64,000 nt of DNA from an uncultured Allomuricauda sp. (GCF_947499695.1 NZ_CANMPQ010000001.1:620001-684000); one strand, 5' to 3'. Counted from the first letter of the stretch, positions 44,037 to 54,046 are shown. Made by a program: numbers and translations. Notes: generated by a model not told the origin, from the letters alone.

Positions 44037-45713
44037 TTATGGCTTGGATCTAAGATCTTCAATCACCTTTGCATCTACCCAAAAGATATCTACATTTTCG
44101 TAATCATTCGAACCTATGTTTCTATTAAAGAACAAATATTTACCATCTGGTGTCACAGTTGCCGCTGCTTCCCATGCTTCGGTATTAATGGCTTCACCTA
44201 AATTTATGGCAGTGCCCCAAGAACCATCTTCTTGCCGAAAACTGATATAGAGGTCAGAATCCCCAAAACCACCTTCACGTTCTCCATCAAAAATTAGATA
44301 GGATTCATCGGGTGCAATAAAAGGGTGCGCATTCATTCTTCCTGTATTGATTGTTTTTCCAAATGGTCGGGGGGTTTCGCGTTTCCCTTCTATAAGTCTT
44401 GAATAACGAAGCACCCCGTCTCCGTTGGGCATACCAATCTCATCAAAAACAAAAGTTCCCTTGGATGAGGACGTCATGCGCATAATCTTTATTTCCTCGA
44501 AGGGAGATTCAAGACGCTCTATCTCTGACCAGCCTGTCTCGGTTCGTTTCTTATATCGCTTGCCCAAATGCATTGTTTTGCCATCAGGTGAAATATAGGG
44601 TTGGCCTACCCTGTTTGAGATAACGGACTCCTCCCATTGTTCATTTTTGTACTCAAATACTACGAATTCCTGTTTTTCATTACCCGGAACTTCCCTTATA
44701 AAGTAAAACTCTTTTAAATCTGGTGTAAAAACTCCCCCATACTCCCAGTTTTCGCTTGTAACCATTCCAGGAGCAAAAGGTTGCGGTACCAAACCCGGCA
44801 GTTTTTGCCCTAAATATGGAGTTTTCACTATGGTTTTATTCAACTGTGTCAACCATTTAATACTGCGAACTACGGTCATTGGGAATGCAGTTCCATGATT
44901 TCCATCAATCACTTCTTTTAGTACGGTTAAACCGTCATCTCTTCTATCATTTAATAATTTAATAAACGCCTCTATAGGCTCCATCATAGGTTCTTCCAAT
45001 GAACCATATGAAATGAAAACATTGGCATTAAGACTCGAGTTTCTATTTGACAATTTCGTATTAAGTGCTGATAGATGTTCAACTTCATTTTTGATTGATG
45101 GACTACCTAGAATGTAATTATTAAAGGTATCAGGTTGAGACAATAGCACATAAGCACCAAATTCACCACCCATTGAATAACCAAAATAGGTGCGACTATT
45201 TGGGTCAGTGCGATACGTATTGTCAACATAGGTAATAACATCATTACGAATAAAGCCTAAATGTTTGTTAGCTTGTCCAAACTGTATTTTTTTTTGAATT
45301 TCAGGATTATCATGTTTCCTAAAACTATAATCCCTATATCGACTTACGTGGTCTCCAAACTCTTTTTTTAGGTCTTCATTGATGTCTTTCTGCCAAGAAA
45401 TTCCAACTAGAATAACCTCTTCCATAATGTATTCTGTGGAACCGGATAACATCTCCATGTGCCACATTGCATCAGTTGTATAAATTACAGGATACGATTT
45501 ATCATTGTTTTCTGAATACGCCTCCGGCAGCTTAATATAAAGTTCATATTGTCTATTGGCATTAGTATCCGTTATTGGGACAACCTGAATCTTTGGCAAT
45601 TCAAAATTAGAGGTTCTCGCTGCCATCGCATCTTCTTTAATATGATTCTTCTGAGCAGAGAGCGCATGTAGCGTAGTCGCGGCTAGCACTAGAAATAACT
45701 TCAGTTTTCTCAT
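44037..45713 (-). CDS. Esterase-PD40 propeller fusion, secreted
   Basis: 558 aa. Signal peptide (LFLVLAATTLHALSAQ). Residues about 45-275: esterase D-type alpha/beta hydrolase with nucleophile in GYSMG (Ser180) and His in IDGNHGT. Residues about 300-558: a PD40/TolB-like beta-propeller (SPDGKTMHLG, APDESYLIFDGEREGGFGD, TPDGKYLFFNRN). The propeller is closely similar to the whole mature part of the lipoprotein encoded just upstream, so the fusion probably arose by duplication. Likely targets are ester-substituted sugars or siderophores. The start overlaps the upstream stop. Confidence 0.85.
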   Translation of the reverse strand: MRKLKLFLVLAATTLHALSAQKNHIKEDAMAARTSNFELPKIQVVPITDTNANRQYELYIKLPEAYSENNDKSYPVIYTTDAMWHMEMLSGSTEYIMEEVILVGISWQKDINEDLKKEFGDHVSRYRDYSFRKHDNPEIQKKIQFGQANKHLGFIRNDVITYVDNTYRTDPNSRTYFGYSMGGEFGAYVLLSQPDTFNNYILGSPSIKNEVEHLSALNTKLSNRNSSLNANVFISYGSLEEPMMEPIEAFIKLLNDRRDDGLTVLKEVIDGNHGTAFPMTVVRSIKWLTQLNKTIVKTPYLGQKLPGLVPQPFAPGMVTSENWEYGGVFTPDLKEFYFIREVPGNEKQEFVVFEYKNEQWEESVISNRVGQPYISPDGKTMHLGKRYKKRTETGWSEIERLESPFEEIKIMRMTSSSKGTFVFDEIGMPNGDGVLRYSRLIEGKRETPRPFGKTINTGRMNAHPFIAPDESYLIFDGEREGGFGDSDLYISFRQEDGSWGTAINLGEAINTEAWEAAATVTPDGKYLFFNRNIGSNDYENVDIFWVDAKVIEDLRSKP

Positions 45714-46564
45714 TTTTCTGTTTTTGGTCTTAGTGTTTCAATAATCTCTGCATCCACCCACATTCTATCATAAGGTGGGCTGCAACGGGGACAATACGAA
45801 AGATATTTTCCATCTGGCGTTACGTAACCTCCACCGTCTTCGCCATCTGTGTTTATCTTATCCCCAAAGTTAATGGCCGTTCCCCATGAACCATCTGACT
45901 GTCGAAAACTGATATACATATCACTATCGCCATATCCACCTTCACGCTCACTGTCCCAAATAATGTATGACTCATCTGGGGCGATAAAAGGATGAGCGGT
46001 CCATTTGCCAGTATTTATCGTTGCATCAAAAGGTATTGGTGCTTCACGCTTGCCATCTATGAGTCGTGAATATCTAAGAATACCACTTCCATCTCCAGTG
46101 GCTTCATCAAAAACCAAAGTTCCTTTGGAAGAAGCTGTCAAACGCATAATGGGAATCGTGTCAAAAGGAGCTCCAAGACTTTTTAAAGCTGACCAACCGG
46201 AGTCTGTTTGTTCAATATATTTATCTTTCGAATACAAAACATCTCCGCCAGTATCATAAAACTTGTATTTCTTCCAAGCTCTGTTTTCCCTCCGAAAACT
46301 TACAACAATAGGGCGAAGAGGTGTCTCCAAAGTAGAGGTCAAATAAAACTCTTTCATGTTTGGAGCGTGTATACCCCCTAGCTCCCACCCTTCTTGTGAC
46401 ATATTATTTAATTCAAGTGGTACAGCTTCCATTCCTGGAGGTTTAAGTCCAAAATAGAGCTCCACAGATGATGAAGCATTGTCGTTCACTTTCTGATTTT
46501 CAGATCCGCAGGCATTTAATAATAGCGTCCCTATAAACATCCAAATGAAATACGTTTTTCTCAT
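45710..46564 (-). CDS. PD40/TolB-like propeller lipoprotein
   Basis: 284 aa. Lipobox LLLNAC, then NDNASSSVELYFGLKPPGMEA. The remainder is a propeller with TASSKGTLVFDE, GILRYSRLIDGKRE, HPFIAPDESYIIWDSEREGGYGDSD and TPDGKYLSY. It is a paralog of the C-terminal half of the neighbouring esterase fusion, sharing long conserved blocks in the same order. First gene of the pair; its stop overlaps the start of the esterase (ATGA). Probably a surface-exposed binding or scaffold protein. Confidence 0.82.
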   Translation of the reverse strand: MRKTYFIWMFIGTLLLNACGSENQKVNDNASSSVELYFGLKPPGMEAVPLELNNMSQEGWELGGIHAPNMKEFYLTSTLETPLRPIVVSFRRENRAWKKYKFYDTGGDVLYSKDKYIEQTDSGWSALKSLGAPFDTIPIMRLTASSKGTLVFDEATGDGSGILRYSRLIDGKREAPIPFDATINTGKWTAHPFIAPDESYIIWDSEREGGYGDSDMYISFRQSDGSWGTAINFGDKINTDGEDGGGYVTPDGKYLSYCPRCSPPYDRMWVDAEIIETLRPKTEK

Positions 46565-46587
46565 CTCTTAGATCTTGATAATAATTG

Positions 46588-47778
46588 CTATTTCTTTATA
46601 AATGCAGGTAATATGGACTCTGCAATGATTTGAAGGGTACGGTTGTCGTTGTTATGGGCAGTAACCACAATCATCAAATCGAGTTCCTTAATCAGGATTA
46701 TATATTGGCCACCACCACCCTGGGCGGATCTACTGAAATAACTTTTATCGTCGTATTTCAAATCTGCCGACCACCAATAATACCCATAGCCCTGATTAGA
46801 AACATCTTCACCTCCGCCATAGACATCATCATCTCCAGTCAAAAGAATTCTACTAGTTGCTTGGTCAAGAAAAGCTTTGGAAATCAACTGCTCACCCTTC
46901 CATTTGCCTTTGTTCATTGCTAAAGTTCCCCACTTGACCATATCCCGTGAGGTCATGTTAGTTCTCCAACCTGCTTCTGGTAAGCCACTAGGCTGAGTCC
47001 GCCAGACGTAATTAGTGATGCCCATCTTATCCAGAAGTTCATTTTTAATAAAATCTTTTGCCGATCCGGGTACGACAGCTTCAAGAACCTGCATTATCAA
47101 ACCAGGACCAGTGCCATATAAAAAATGTTGGGACGCCGAGGTTATAGGCACACTATACTCCAAAATAGCTTGGACCTGCTGCTGACCTTTTATCTTGCTG
47201 GGGTCTTTTCTAAACGCTTCCCATTGTTTCTCGGGAATGCGTATACCTGTCGTCATGGTGAGTGCATTTTTCAGGGTAATCAGTTCTGCACCTTCAACAA
47301 ACTTCGCCGGATTCAACTCATTCAGAAAACTGACCAGGGGTTTATCCAAATCGGCCATAGTCAGATATCCCATCTGTATAGCGCGCCCAAGTGCCAAACC
47401 TGTGTAAGCTTTTGTTGCCGAGGCTTGGAAATGGGGTAAATCGATTCGACCGCGTAAATAATAGGATTCAAACAATAACTTTCCTTTATGTACAATCAGA
47501 AAACTGTCGAATTTGTCATCATTTTTTGTCTCGATTTGCTGTGCCCATTTAAGGATTAGGTCTTTGTCACCCCCATCCACTCCTAATTTCCCTACAGAAA
47601 TGCCATCTTTTCTATCGAGTGGTGTTGGATCTATAAAAGCTTTTTTGAGATAAGGAATATCCCGGAACGAACTTTTGGTTTCCTCAGTTGTAGCTTCTGG
47701 CGCAGTATCGTTCTGTTGAGTAAAGACGGTGTTATATGATAGAAAGATTATGAGCACTAGAAATTGGGTTGTTTTCAT
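46588..47778 (-). CDS. Beta-lactamase-fold serine hydrolase, secreted
   Basis: 396 aa. Signal peptide (LVLIIFLSYNTVFTQ). Catalytic SATK (120-123). The YxN motif is weak: the expected position reads YGTG, so the Tyr is kept and Asn lost. Gly-rich AQGGGGQYI near residue 365 replaces HxG/KTG. It resembles esterases or carboxypeptidases of the family rather than resistance enzymes. It lies 23 bp upstream of the propeller lipoprotein on the same strand, so these three genes may be one transcript. Confidence 0.82.
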   Translation of the reverse strand: MKTTQFLVLIIFLSYNTVFTQQNDTAPEATTEETKSSFRDIPYLKKAFIDPTPLDRKDGISVGKLGVDGGDKDLILKWAQQIETKNDDKFDSFLIVHKGKLLFESYYLRGRIDLPHFQASATKAYTGLALGRAIQMGYLTMADLDKPLVSFLNELNPAKFVEGAELITLKNALTMTTGIRIPEKQWEAFRKDPSKIKGQQQVQAILEYSVPITSASQHFLYGTGPGLIMQVLEAVVPGSAKDFIKNELLDKMGITNYVWRTQPSGLPEAGWRTNMTSRDMVKWGTLAMNKGKWKGEQLISKAFLDQATSRILLTGDDDVYGGGEDVSNQGYGYYWWSADLKYDDKSYFSRSAQGGGGQYIILIKELDLMIVVTAHNNDNRTLQIIAESILPAFIKK

Positions 47779-47875
47779 TTTCTATTTTATTTAAGGATTA
47801 TTACGTTTGAAATTTTGAAGTGTTCAGATAACTTCATTTTAGGTGAAACTGCAGGGCTTCATTATATGGACCTGG

Positions 47876-48769
47876 CTAACGCAGAAATGTCGCTTTTCTA
47901 CCATCAGAGAGAATCTTTTTTACTGAAGAACCATCGTTATTCATAATATAAATATGTGATTTTTTATCCTTGTTGGTTGATGAAAAAATTATTTTAGAAC
48001 CATCAGGGGACCAGGATGGGTGCCAATCATCAACATCATTATTTGTTATTCGTTTTTGACAAGAACCATCTATATTCATCACATAAATTTCAAAATTTCC
48101 ATCTCTATTAGACATAAAAACGATTTGCTTACCATCAGTAGAAACCTCAGGATGCCATTCTTCAGCTTCATTATCTGTCAAATGGATAATGTTGGTGCCA
48201 TCAATATCTGCAATGCTTATCTCTCCTTTTTTATCTTTGTACTCTGAAGTAAATACTATTCTTCCATCTGGAGTAAAATAAGGGTTACTGCCTTTCAGTG
48301 ATTCTATTTGAGTCCTTTCGCTACCATCTTGATTCATAATCCAAATTTCTGCCTGCCAAACATCTTCCGAATCTTTATATTCTCTTGCAAAAGCAATTTT
48401 TTTTCCATCGGGAGTCCATTCAGGTGCACTATCCCATTTGTTTTTTGCATGAGTTAATCTTTTGCTATTCGTACCATCACTGTTCATTGTATGAATAGAC
48501 CAGGTCTTTCCGTCATCATGATATACTCGAAAAGCAAATGTTTTTCCATCAGGAGACAACGCTAAGTAATCACCCTTCGTAGTTATACTTTTAATATTTG
48601 ATTTACCTTCTTTATCGCTTGAATAAATTTTTGCTACTCCCTTTGAAGTATAGGCAATTGTATAGGAAGTTGGTTTACACTTTTTACTATTCTGACAATA
48701 CGAATTGACAGATAGTAAAGTCAAAAAAACAGACAAGATTTTTACCCAATTGAGATATTTGGTTCTCAT
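47876..48769 (-). CDS. TolB/PD40 propeller protein, secreted
   Basis: 297 aa from ATG 48769 (MRTKYLNWVK); the frame runs back to 48844 without a plausible signal. Signal peptide (FLTLLSVNSYCQ). Six PD40-type repeats with the SPDG/TPDG-x-I-x-F pattern: SPDGKTFAF, TPDGKKIAF, TPDGRIVFT, STDGKQIVFMSNRDGNFEIYVMN, SPDGSKIIFSSTNKDKKSHIYIMN. Each contains a WSP-like aspartate. It is a stand-alone propeller, probably ligand-binding. Divergent from the sensor kinase gene. Confidence 0.85.
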   Translation of the reverse strand: MRTKYLNWVKILSVFLTLLSVNSYCQNSKKCKPTSYTIAYTSKGVAKIYSSDKEGKSNIKSITTKGDYLALSPDGKTFAFRVYHDDGKTWSIHTMNSDGTNSKRLTHAKNKWDSAPEWTPDGKKIAFAREYKDSEDVWQAEIWIMNQDGSERTQIESLKGSNPYFTPDGRIVFTSEYKDKKGEISIADIDGTNIIHLTDNEAEEWHPEVSTDGKQIVFMSNRDGNFEIYVMNIDGSCQKRITNNDVDDWHPSWSPDGSKIIFSSTNKDKKSHIYIMNNDGSSVKKILSDGRKATFLR

Positions 48770-48963
48770 TGAATTCTTTTTTTGGTATGTTTTGCTATGC
48801 ATGGAATTGAAACAGACGTTTTTTGATGCCTTAGTATCTGACAAAAGATGTATTTTTCTGTCATGTTTTCAATCTAAATTTTGTCAACTGCTCTATACCC
48901 TTATGAACTACTCTAATAAGCCAATTTATAATGGTTAGTTTGCATGAGTAAAACCAGATCAAA

Positions 48964-50655
48964 ATGAAATTGAGGTCTTCATCTTATTTTCTTTTAGTGT
49001 GCTTTATGTTATTTGCTAGCTCGTGCTCTCAAAGTTCAACACCTGTTTTCAAAAGATATCGGACGGTATTTAAAATTGGCGACCAACAGGAATGGGCATC
49101 CAAAAATCTGAATGAACAGCAATGGGAAACACGTATGGAATTGGTGCCAGATGGTCAGGTTTTCTGGTCTAGGACCCCAATCGATATTCTAGAAGCCCCC
49201 GAAGCACTAAAACCCTACGGTCTTCGGTTGGAAGCCTATGGTGAGTATGAGGTATTTTGGGATGGCGTCTTAATAGGTAAAAATGGAAATCCGGGACAGG
49301 AAGCAGATTTACCTCCGGAAGGTAAATTGTGGACTACTTTTACAATACCCTCTCATTTGACACATGCTGGCGAGCATGTAATGGCCTTGCGCTTAAGCAA
49401 TTATTACTATCCTGATCATATTGGTAATTATGGTCTCAAAATTGATTATTACGATGATCTATTAACCGACCGACTCATTCAAAACTCCTATATGCATGTG
49501 TTTGCAGGAGCTTTTCTTATTACCGCCATCTATTTTCTTTTTCTATTCTTAGGAAATAAAAAGGAATACCCTGCGCTTATTTTTAGCATCAGCTGTTTGC
49601 TTTTTTTTGGCTTAACAATGACTCACTTTGTAAGAACAACCTTGCCGATCCATTACAGCTTGCATGTTGTGCGTTTAGAAGTAATCACGAGCCTAATGTT
49701 CGGTATTTCGTTTTTAATTCCACTCTATTTTTCTATGCAGTTCCCCTACCCCAAATGGAAACTCTTCTTGGGTATTTATACCGCTATTCTTTTGTTTATA
49801 TTCTCTATTGAGCACCACTTATTTGATCTCACCATATTAAACATGACGCTAAGCTTGTTGCTGTTTTCCCTATGCATAGCAGTTTTTGGGGTTTATAAAA
49901 AAGCAAAAGGCGCGCTCCTGGTGTTGCTTACCTTACTCCTTTGTATATTCATTCGCCATTATGTTTCATTAAACATTAGTCTTTTCACAGGTTTTAGTCT
50001 AATTCTACTTAACATGTTGTATTTGCTTTCCCTACGAATCAAAGAACAACGTTTGGCCTATGAAAACTCATTGGTCCAATCTACGAGACTGCGCTTAGAA
50101 TTACTTAAAAAGAATATCCAACCTCATTTTCTGATGAACACGCTCACTTCGTTGATAGATTGGATAGAAGAGACTCCAAAAAAAGGTGTCTTGTTTATAG
50201 AAGCCCTGGCCAAGGAATTTGATTTGCTGAATCAGATAGAAAACCAAACGTTAATACCGGTTAGCCAAGAAATAGCGCTTTGTCGTGCGCATTTGGAGAT
50301 TATGGAATATCGAAAAGAAGTGAACTATTCTTGGGAAGAAGAAGGCATAGATTCTGAGCAAAAAATACCCCCGGGAATTCTTCATACTTTATTGGAAAAC
50401 GGAATTACACATAGTCTACCTCTGAAAGATAATAGTATCAAATTTAAACTGTTTTTTGAGTCAAATGGCCATTATGATTGCTACACATTTTTAACCTATG
50501 CCGAGATTATAAAACAAACTTCAGCTCAAAGACAAGAAGGTACGGGACTGAAATACATCAAAGCCCGACTTACAGAAAGCTACCATGATCAATGGGAACT
50601 TATTTCAGAACCTGCACATCACGGTTGGAAAAATGTCATAAAAATATATAGGTAA
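48964..50655 (+). CDS. LytS-type sensor kinase with lipobox and 7TM sensor
   Basis: 563 aa. Signal with lipobox FASSC (Cys21), then an outer galactose-binding-like domain (about 25-170, YGLRLEAYGEYEVFWDGVLIG), about seven membrane helices (about 175-360, 7TMR-DISM type), a coiled coil and a His_kinase domain: QPHFLMNTL (His388). The ATP domain keeps the N box (LLENGITHS) and a final GTGLKYIKARL, but the G1 Asp-x-Gly or equivalent Asn is replaced by TYAEIIKQT. So it may be weak or partner-dependent. Cognate response regulator follows after 4 bp. Confidence 0.85.
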   Translation: MKLRSSSYFLLVCFMLFASSCSQSSTPVFKRYRTVFKIGDQQEWASKNLNEQQWETRMELVPDGQVFWSRTPIDILEAPEALKPYGLRLEAYGEYEVFWDGVLIGKNGNPGQEADLPPEGKLWTTFTIPSHLTHAGEHVMALRLSNYYYPDHIGNYGLKIDYYDDLLTDRLIQNSYMHVFAGAFLITAIYFLFLFLGNKKEYPALIFSISCLLFFGLTMTHFVRTTLPIHYSLHVVRLEVITSLMFGISFLIPLYFSMQFPYPKWKLFLGIYTAILLFIFSIEHHLFDLTILNMTLSLLLFSLCIAVFGVYKKAKGALLVLLTLLLCIFIRHYVSLNISLFTGFSLILLNMLYLLSLRIKEQRLAYENSLVQSTRLRLELLKKNIQPHFLMNTLTSLIDWIEETPKKGVLFIEALAKEFDLLNQIENQTLIPVSQEIALCRAHLEIMEYRKEVNYSWEEEGIDSEQKIPPGILHTLLENGITHSLPLKDNSIKFKLFFESNGHYDCYTFLTYAEIIKQTSAQRQEGTGLKYIKARLTESYHDQWELISEPAHHGWKNVIKIYR

Positions 50656-50659
50656 GAAG

Positions 50660-51358
50660 ATGAACATTTTAATTGTTGAAGATGAATTAAGAATCGCCAA
50701 AAGAATTGAACGAATGACTCGTGACATTTTTGGAAGTACGCTGCAATCCCTAAAACATATGAATACGCTTCACGATGCATTACGTCATATTGAAAACAGT
50801 GAATTGGACCTTGTTCTCTTGGATCTAAACCTTAATGGCGACAATGGCTTTGAACTTCTGACAAAGGCAGTTTCTGGGTCTTTTCATACTATTATTATTT
50901 CGGCTTATAAGGATCAAGCAATAACCGCCTTTGAACATGGTGTTTTAGATTTCGTTCCCAAACCTTTTAACCAAGATAGGTTGGCACAAGCCTTTAATAG
51001 AGTAACCTCGAAAGAAAAAATTGAAAACAGTAAAATCAGATTTTTAGGAGTAAAAAAAAAGGGCAGGACGCAACTAGTAACAATTGAAGATATCGTTTAT
51101 ATAAAAGGGGCTGGTGTCTACACCGAACTCTTCTTAATGGATGGAAGAAAAGAACTGCACGATAAATCCCTTGAAAAACTGGAACAGCTTCTATCCCATT
51201 CTTTTGAACGTATACATAAATCATATTTAGTTAAGATGGCTGAGGTAAAAGAAATTAATGTTTCCTCAGGAAGTAAATATATGGCTGAGTTGAAGAATGG
51301 TGAACGCATCCCCATCGGAAGAACTAAATACAAAGATCTAAAGGCGAAATGGGGTTGA
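50660..51358 (+). CDS. LytTR response regulator
   Basis: 232 aa. Receiver domain with ILIVEDE, phospho-acceptor Asp55 in LVLLDLNLNG, IISAYKD and DFVPKPF; LytTR DNA-binding domain from about residue 130 (EDIVYIKGAGVYTELFLMDGRKEL, FERIHKSYLV, IPIGRTKYKDL). Pairs with the preceding kinase. Targets are not evident, but the divergent propeller gene is the closest candidate. Confidence 0.92.
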   Translation: MNILIVEDELRIAKRIERMTRDIFGSTLQSLKHMNTLHDALRHIENSELDLVLLDLNLNGDNGFELLTKAVSGSFHTIIISAYKDQAITAFEHGVLDFVPKPFNQDRLAQAFNRVTSKEKIENSKIRFLGVKKKGRTQLVTIEDIVYIKGAGVYTELFLMDGRKELHDKSLEKLEQLLSHSFERIHKSYLVKMAEVKEINVSSGSKYMAELKNGERIPIGRTKYKDLKAKWG

Positions 51359-51384
51359 ATACTTGTGTAAACTTTGTTTTTTGA

Positions 51385-52536
51385 TTAAAGCAAACCAAAC
51401 AGGAAAATAGTCAACATTCCCCAGCTAGTTCCTGTAACCATACTCAAAATGGCTAGAACGATTGCATGTGGCATTAACTCCTTTTTGTAAGCAGAGGTGA
51501 CAGCGGGAGCCGTCGAGATTCCCCCTAAATTGGCCATACTTGCTATGGCAACCCAAGCAATGTTTGTCTTTAGCAATCGAGCCGTAAGCAGCATTGCAAG
51601 AAAATGCAGAATCAGCCAAATTAGAACCAGGATTATAAGATTAGCAGGTAACGAAAGATTGGAAAAATTAAGTTTAAGTCCGAGAATGGCCATGATTAAT
51701 ACAATAGAAAATCCAGCTAGCTTCAGCACTAACTTATGGTTCCATGCTGAAATTAGATTACCCAACAGCAGGCCAATAATGGACAAAACTACTACACTGG
51801 TTAAAAAGGACATTGATACAAAGGATGTCAGAATCATTATAATAAGAATAGTCCCCAAGGTTATCAGATTTAAAAACCTAAGACTCATATTACCTTTGAA
51901 CTCTGGGGGTTCCACTACAGGAAATGCGGAATCGATTTTCCATAACTTGTTAAGCCGATTGCTCCGTTTGATGAATTGAAACATTAGGATAGTCCAGATG
52001 TTAACCAAAATATTATCGAACACTAAGATGGAAAGGAAAAGAGCTTCAGGAGTTTCGGCCAATTCCTTTAAAACCAATTGACTTGTACTTCCCCCTATCC
52101 ATCCCCCCACAATTGGCACTAATCCCTTCCAGTATCCATCACCAATGAACAGCTGGGTATTTGTCTCGTTGAAAATCCCAAATACTATCACCAAAAGTAC
52201 TGGGAGTGTTGCAATTACTAGTGACCCCACGCCAAATACTATTATAGGCTTTATACCTACAATTTTCAACTGCTTGAATGATAACGCGCTCATTACGGTG
52301 AGGATGGCAAAAGGTATTATCCAGGACCTACTTAAATCATGTAGAAAAACTTTCGATAGATCTATTGCAAAGAGATGAGTGAAGCCGGCGGGTATAACAT
52401 ATGCAAATAAGATTGCCGGAAACCAATCAAGAATTGATTTGATAAGCTTGTTTCTAGCCTTTCCAAGCCAATGAACAAATAAGACAGTCAAAACCACAAG
52501 GACTGTTGCTATTACAAATAATACTGAATCATTCAT
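51385..52536 (-). CDS. DUF819 family membrane transporter
   Basis: 383 aa with about ten hydrophobic helices. DUF819 features: GGWIGGSTSQLVLKEL in the middle and MANLGGISTAPAVTSAYKKELMPHAIVLAILSMVTGT near the end. The family is predicted to transport small organic ions. The upstream gene encodes a secreted M20 peptidase and overlaps by 8 bp, so import of a hydrolysis product (an amino acid or dipeptide) is a reasonable guess. Confidence 0.85.
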   Translation of the reverse strand: MNDSVLFVIATVLVVLTVLFVHWLGKARNKLIKSILDWFPAILFAYVIPAGFTHLFAIDLSKVFLHDLSRSWIIPFAILTVMSALSFKQLKIVGIKPIIVFGVGSLVIATLPVLLVIVFGIFNETNTQLFIGDGYWKGLVPIVGGWIGGSTSQLVLKELAETPEALFLSILVFDNILVNIWTILMFQFIKRSNRLNKLWKIDSAFPVVEPPEFKGNMSLRFLNLITLGTILIIMILTSFVSMSFLTSVVVLSIIGLLLGNLISAWNHKLVLKLAGFSIVLIMAILGLKLNFSNLSLPANLIILVLIWLILHFLAMLLTARLLKTNIAWVAIASMANLGGISTAPAVTSAYKKELMPHAIVLAILSMVTGTSWGMLTIFLFGLL

Positions 52537-54046
52537 ATTTATGCGTCAGAATTCCTAGGCATGTCATTAAACCTTCATGAAAATTTCCAAGTCGAAGATT
52601 TTCGTTGGGCGCATGAATACTATTATCAGGGTTTGGAATCCGCACCGAAATAGCCGGAATTCCTAATTCAGAAATAAAGGGGGCTATGGGTTGCGAACCA
52701 CCCGTTGATTGCATGCGAATATAGTTACCTTCACCAAATACATGGGCCATTGCCGAACCCAACCAATTCCCAAGTGGAGAATTAAGATCTGTTCTAAACG
52801 GTAGAGACCCGATTCTAGATTCAATTTTTATCAATTTAGTATGGTCCTTTCGCTCCTGCTGTGTCGGCTCATGATCCAGAATGTGAAACCCTCTTGACCG
52901 TATAAATTCCTTTACCAACCCAATCTGCCGTTCCGCTGGGGTTTCAGGCACCAATCTCATATCTATTTCGGCAAGGGCTTCGGACGGTATAATAGTACGA
53001 ACCTCATTTTCTACCCACGCTGCACGTAATCCGCGTACATTCAAAGAAGGGTATTGTAATGCCTCTTGATATGTATTACCAACAGCTTCTGGTCTCGCCA
53101 CTCCCAATGTGGTCAATAATTCATCCTTGTTTTCAGGAACCGAATTAATAAGCGTTCTTTGATTATCGGTCAAATGCACTCCTTCATAATAACCGGGAAT
53201 CAAGACTCGACCTTCCTCATCTTTCATGGAACCCAGCAATCGTGAAAGCCCAAAAACGGGGTTTGGGGCATAATTTCCATACTGACCGGAATGTAGATTT
53301 TTATACGCTCCATATACCGTTAATTTCATGGTTGCAATACCACGCGCCCCAAACGTAAGTGTGGGGAGGTTGGCGGGTGGACGGGTACCGTCCATAATCA
53401 GCATGGCATCAGCTGAAAATTTATCACGATTGTTCCTAACCAATACTGGAAGTGTTGGCGACCCCAATTCCTCTTGAAAATCCATTATTACTTTAAGATT
53501 GAATTTTGGCTTGAGCTTTTTAGCTTTTAAAATCTTTAGGGATTGCATAAAAGCAGTCGCCGGACCTTTTGAATCGGAAGCTGAACGTGCAAATATTTTC
53601 CAATCTGAATTAAAATCCTGGGTCAACTCTTCCCATGGAATAATTCTACAATCATTTCCTAAACATTCCTTTAAGACGGGGTCGAATGGGCTTTTCTGAC
53701 GCCATTTTGTAGAATCAACAGGTTGCCCATCAATTTGAAGATAGAACAACACAGTCGGAGCATTTTTCTTAACCGTTTTTTGGGCGAAGAGGTGTTGCGT
53801 TCCTTCTGAAACTAATATTTCAGTCTCAAAATTTAAGTCTTGAAAGGTATTCTCACACCATTTCAAATTTAAATCAATGTTATCCGGATTAGACCCTAGG
53901 TTCGGAAGCTTCAAAAACTCCTTTAACGTAAACATTCCTTCTAGGAAATATTCATCCGCCAGTTGACGGATTTCTTCTTTTTCTATGCTTTGCCCAGACA
54001 TTGTAAGGGTTGCAAGAAAAAGTAAAAAGACCGTGGCAATTCTCAT
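52529..54046 (-). CDS. Secreted M20 family metallopeptidase
   Basis: 505 aa. Signal peptide (VFLLFLATLTMSGQ). M20 pattern: FYLQIDGQPVDS (first metal ligands in modified form), RSASDSKGPATAF, then FQEELGSPTLPVLV with the metal and catalytic Glu, MLIMDGTRPP, and a dimerisation insert. It resembles carnosinase/dipeptidase-type enzymes, although the usual YGHYD has become LQIDGQ, so one metal site may be altered. First gene of an operon with the DUF819 transporter. Confidence 0.82.
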   Translation of the reverse strand: MRIATVFLLFLATLTMSGQSIEKEEIRQLADEYFLEGMFTLKEFLKLPNLGSNPDNIDLNLKWCENTFQDLNFETEILVSEGTQHLFAQKTVKKNAPTVLFYLQIDGQPVDSTKWRQKSPFDPVLKECLGNDCRIIPWEELTQDFNSDWKIFARSASDSKGPATAFMQSLKILKAKKLKPKFNLKVIMDFQEELGSPTLPVLVRNNRDKFSADAMLIMDGTRPPANLPTLTFGARGIATMKLTVYGAYKNLHSGQYGNYAPNPVFGLSRLLGSMKDEEGRVLIPGYYEGVHLTDNQRTLINSVPENKDELLTTLGVARPEAVGNTYQEALQYPSLNVRGLRAAWVENEVRTIIPSEALAEIDMRLVPETPAERQIGLVKEFIRSRGFHILDHEPTQQERKDHTKLIKIESRIGSLPFRTDLNSPLGNWLGSAMAHVFGEGNYIRMQSTGGSQPIAPFISELGIPAISVRIPNPDNSIHAPNENLRLGNFHEGLMTCLGILTHKYE

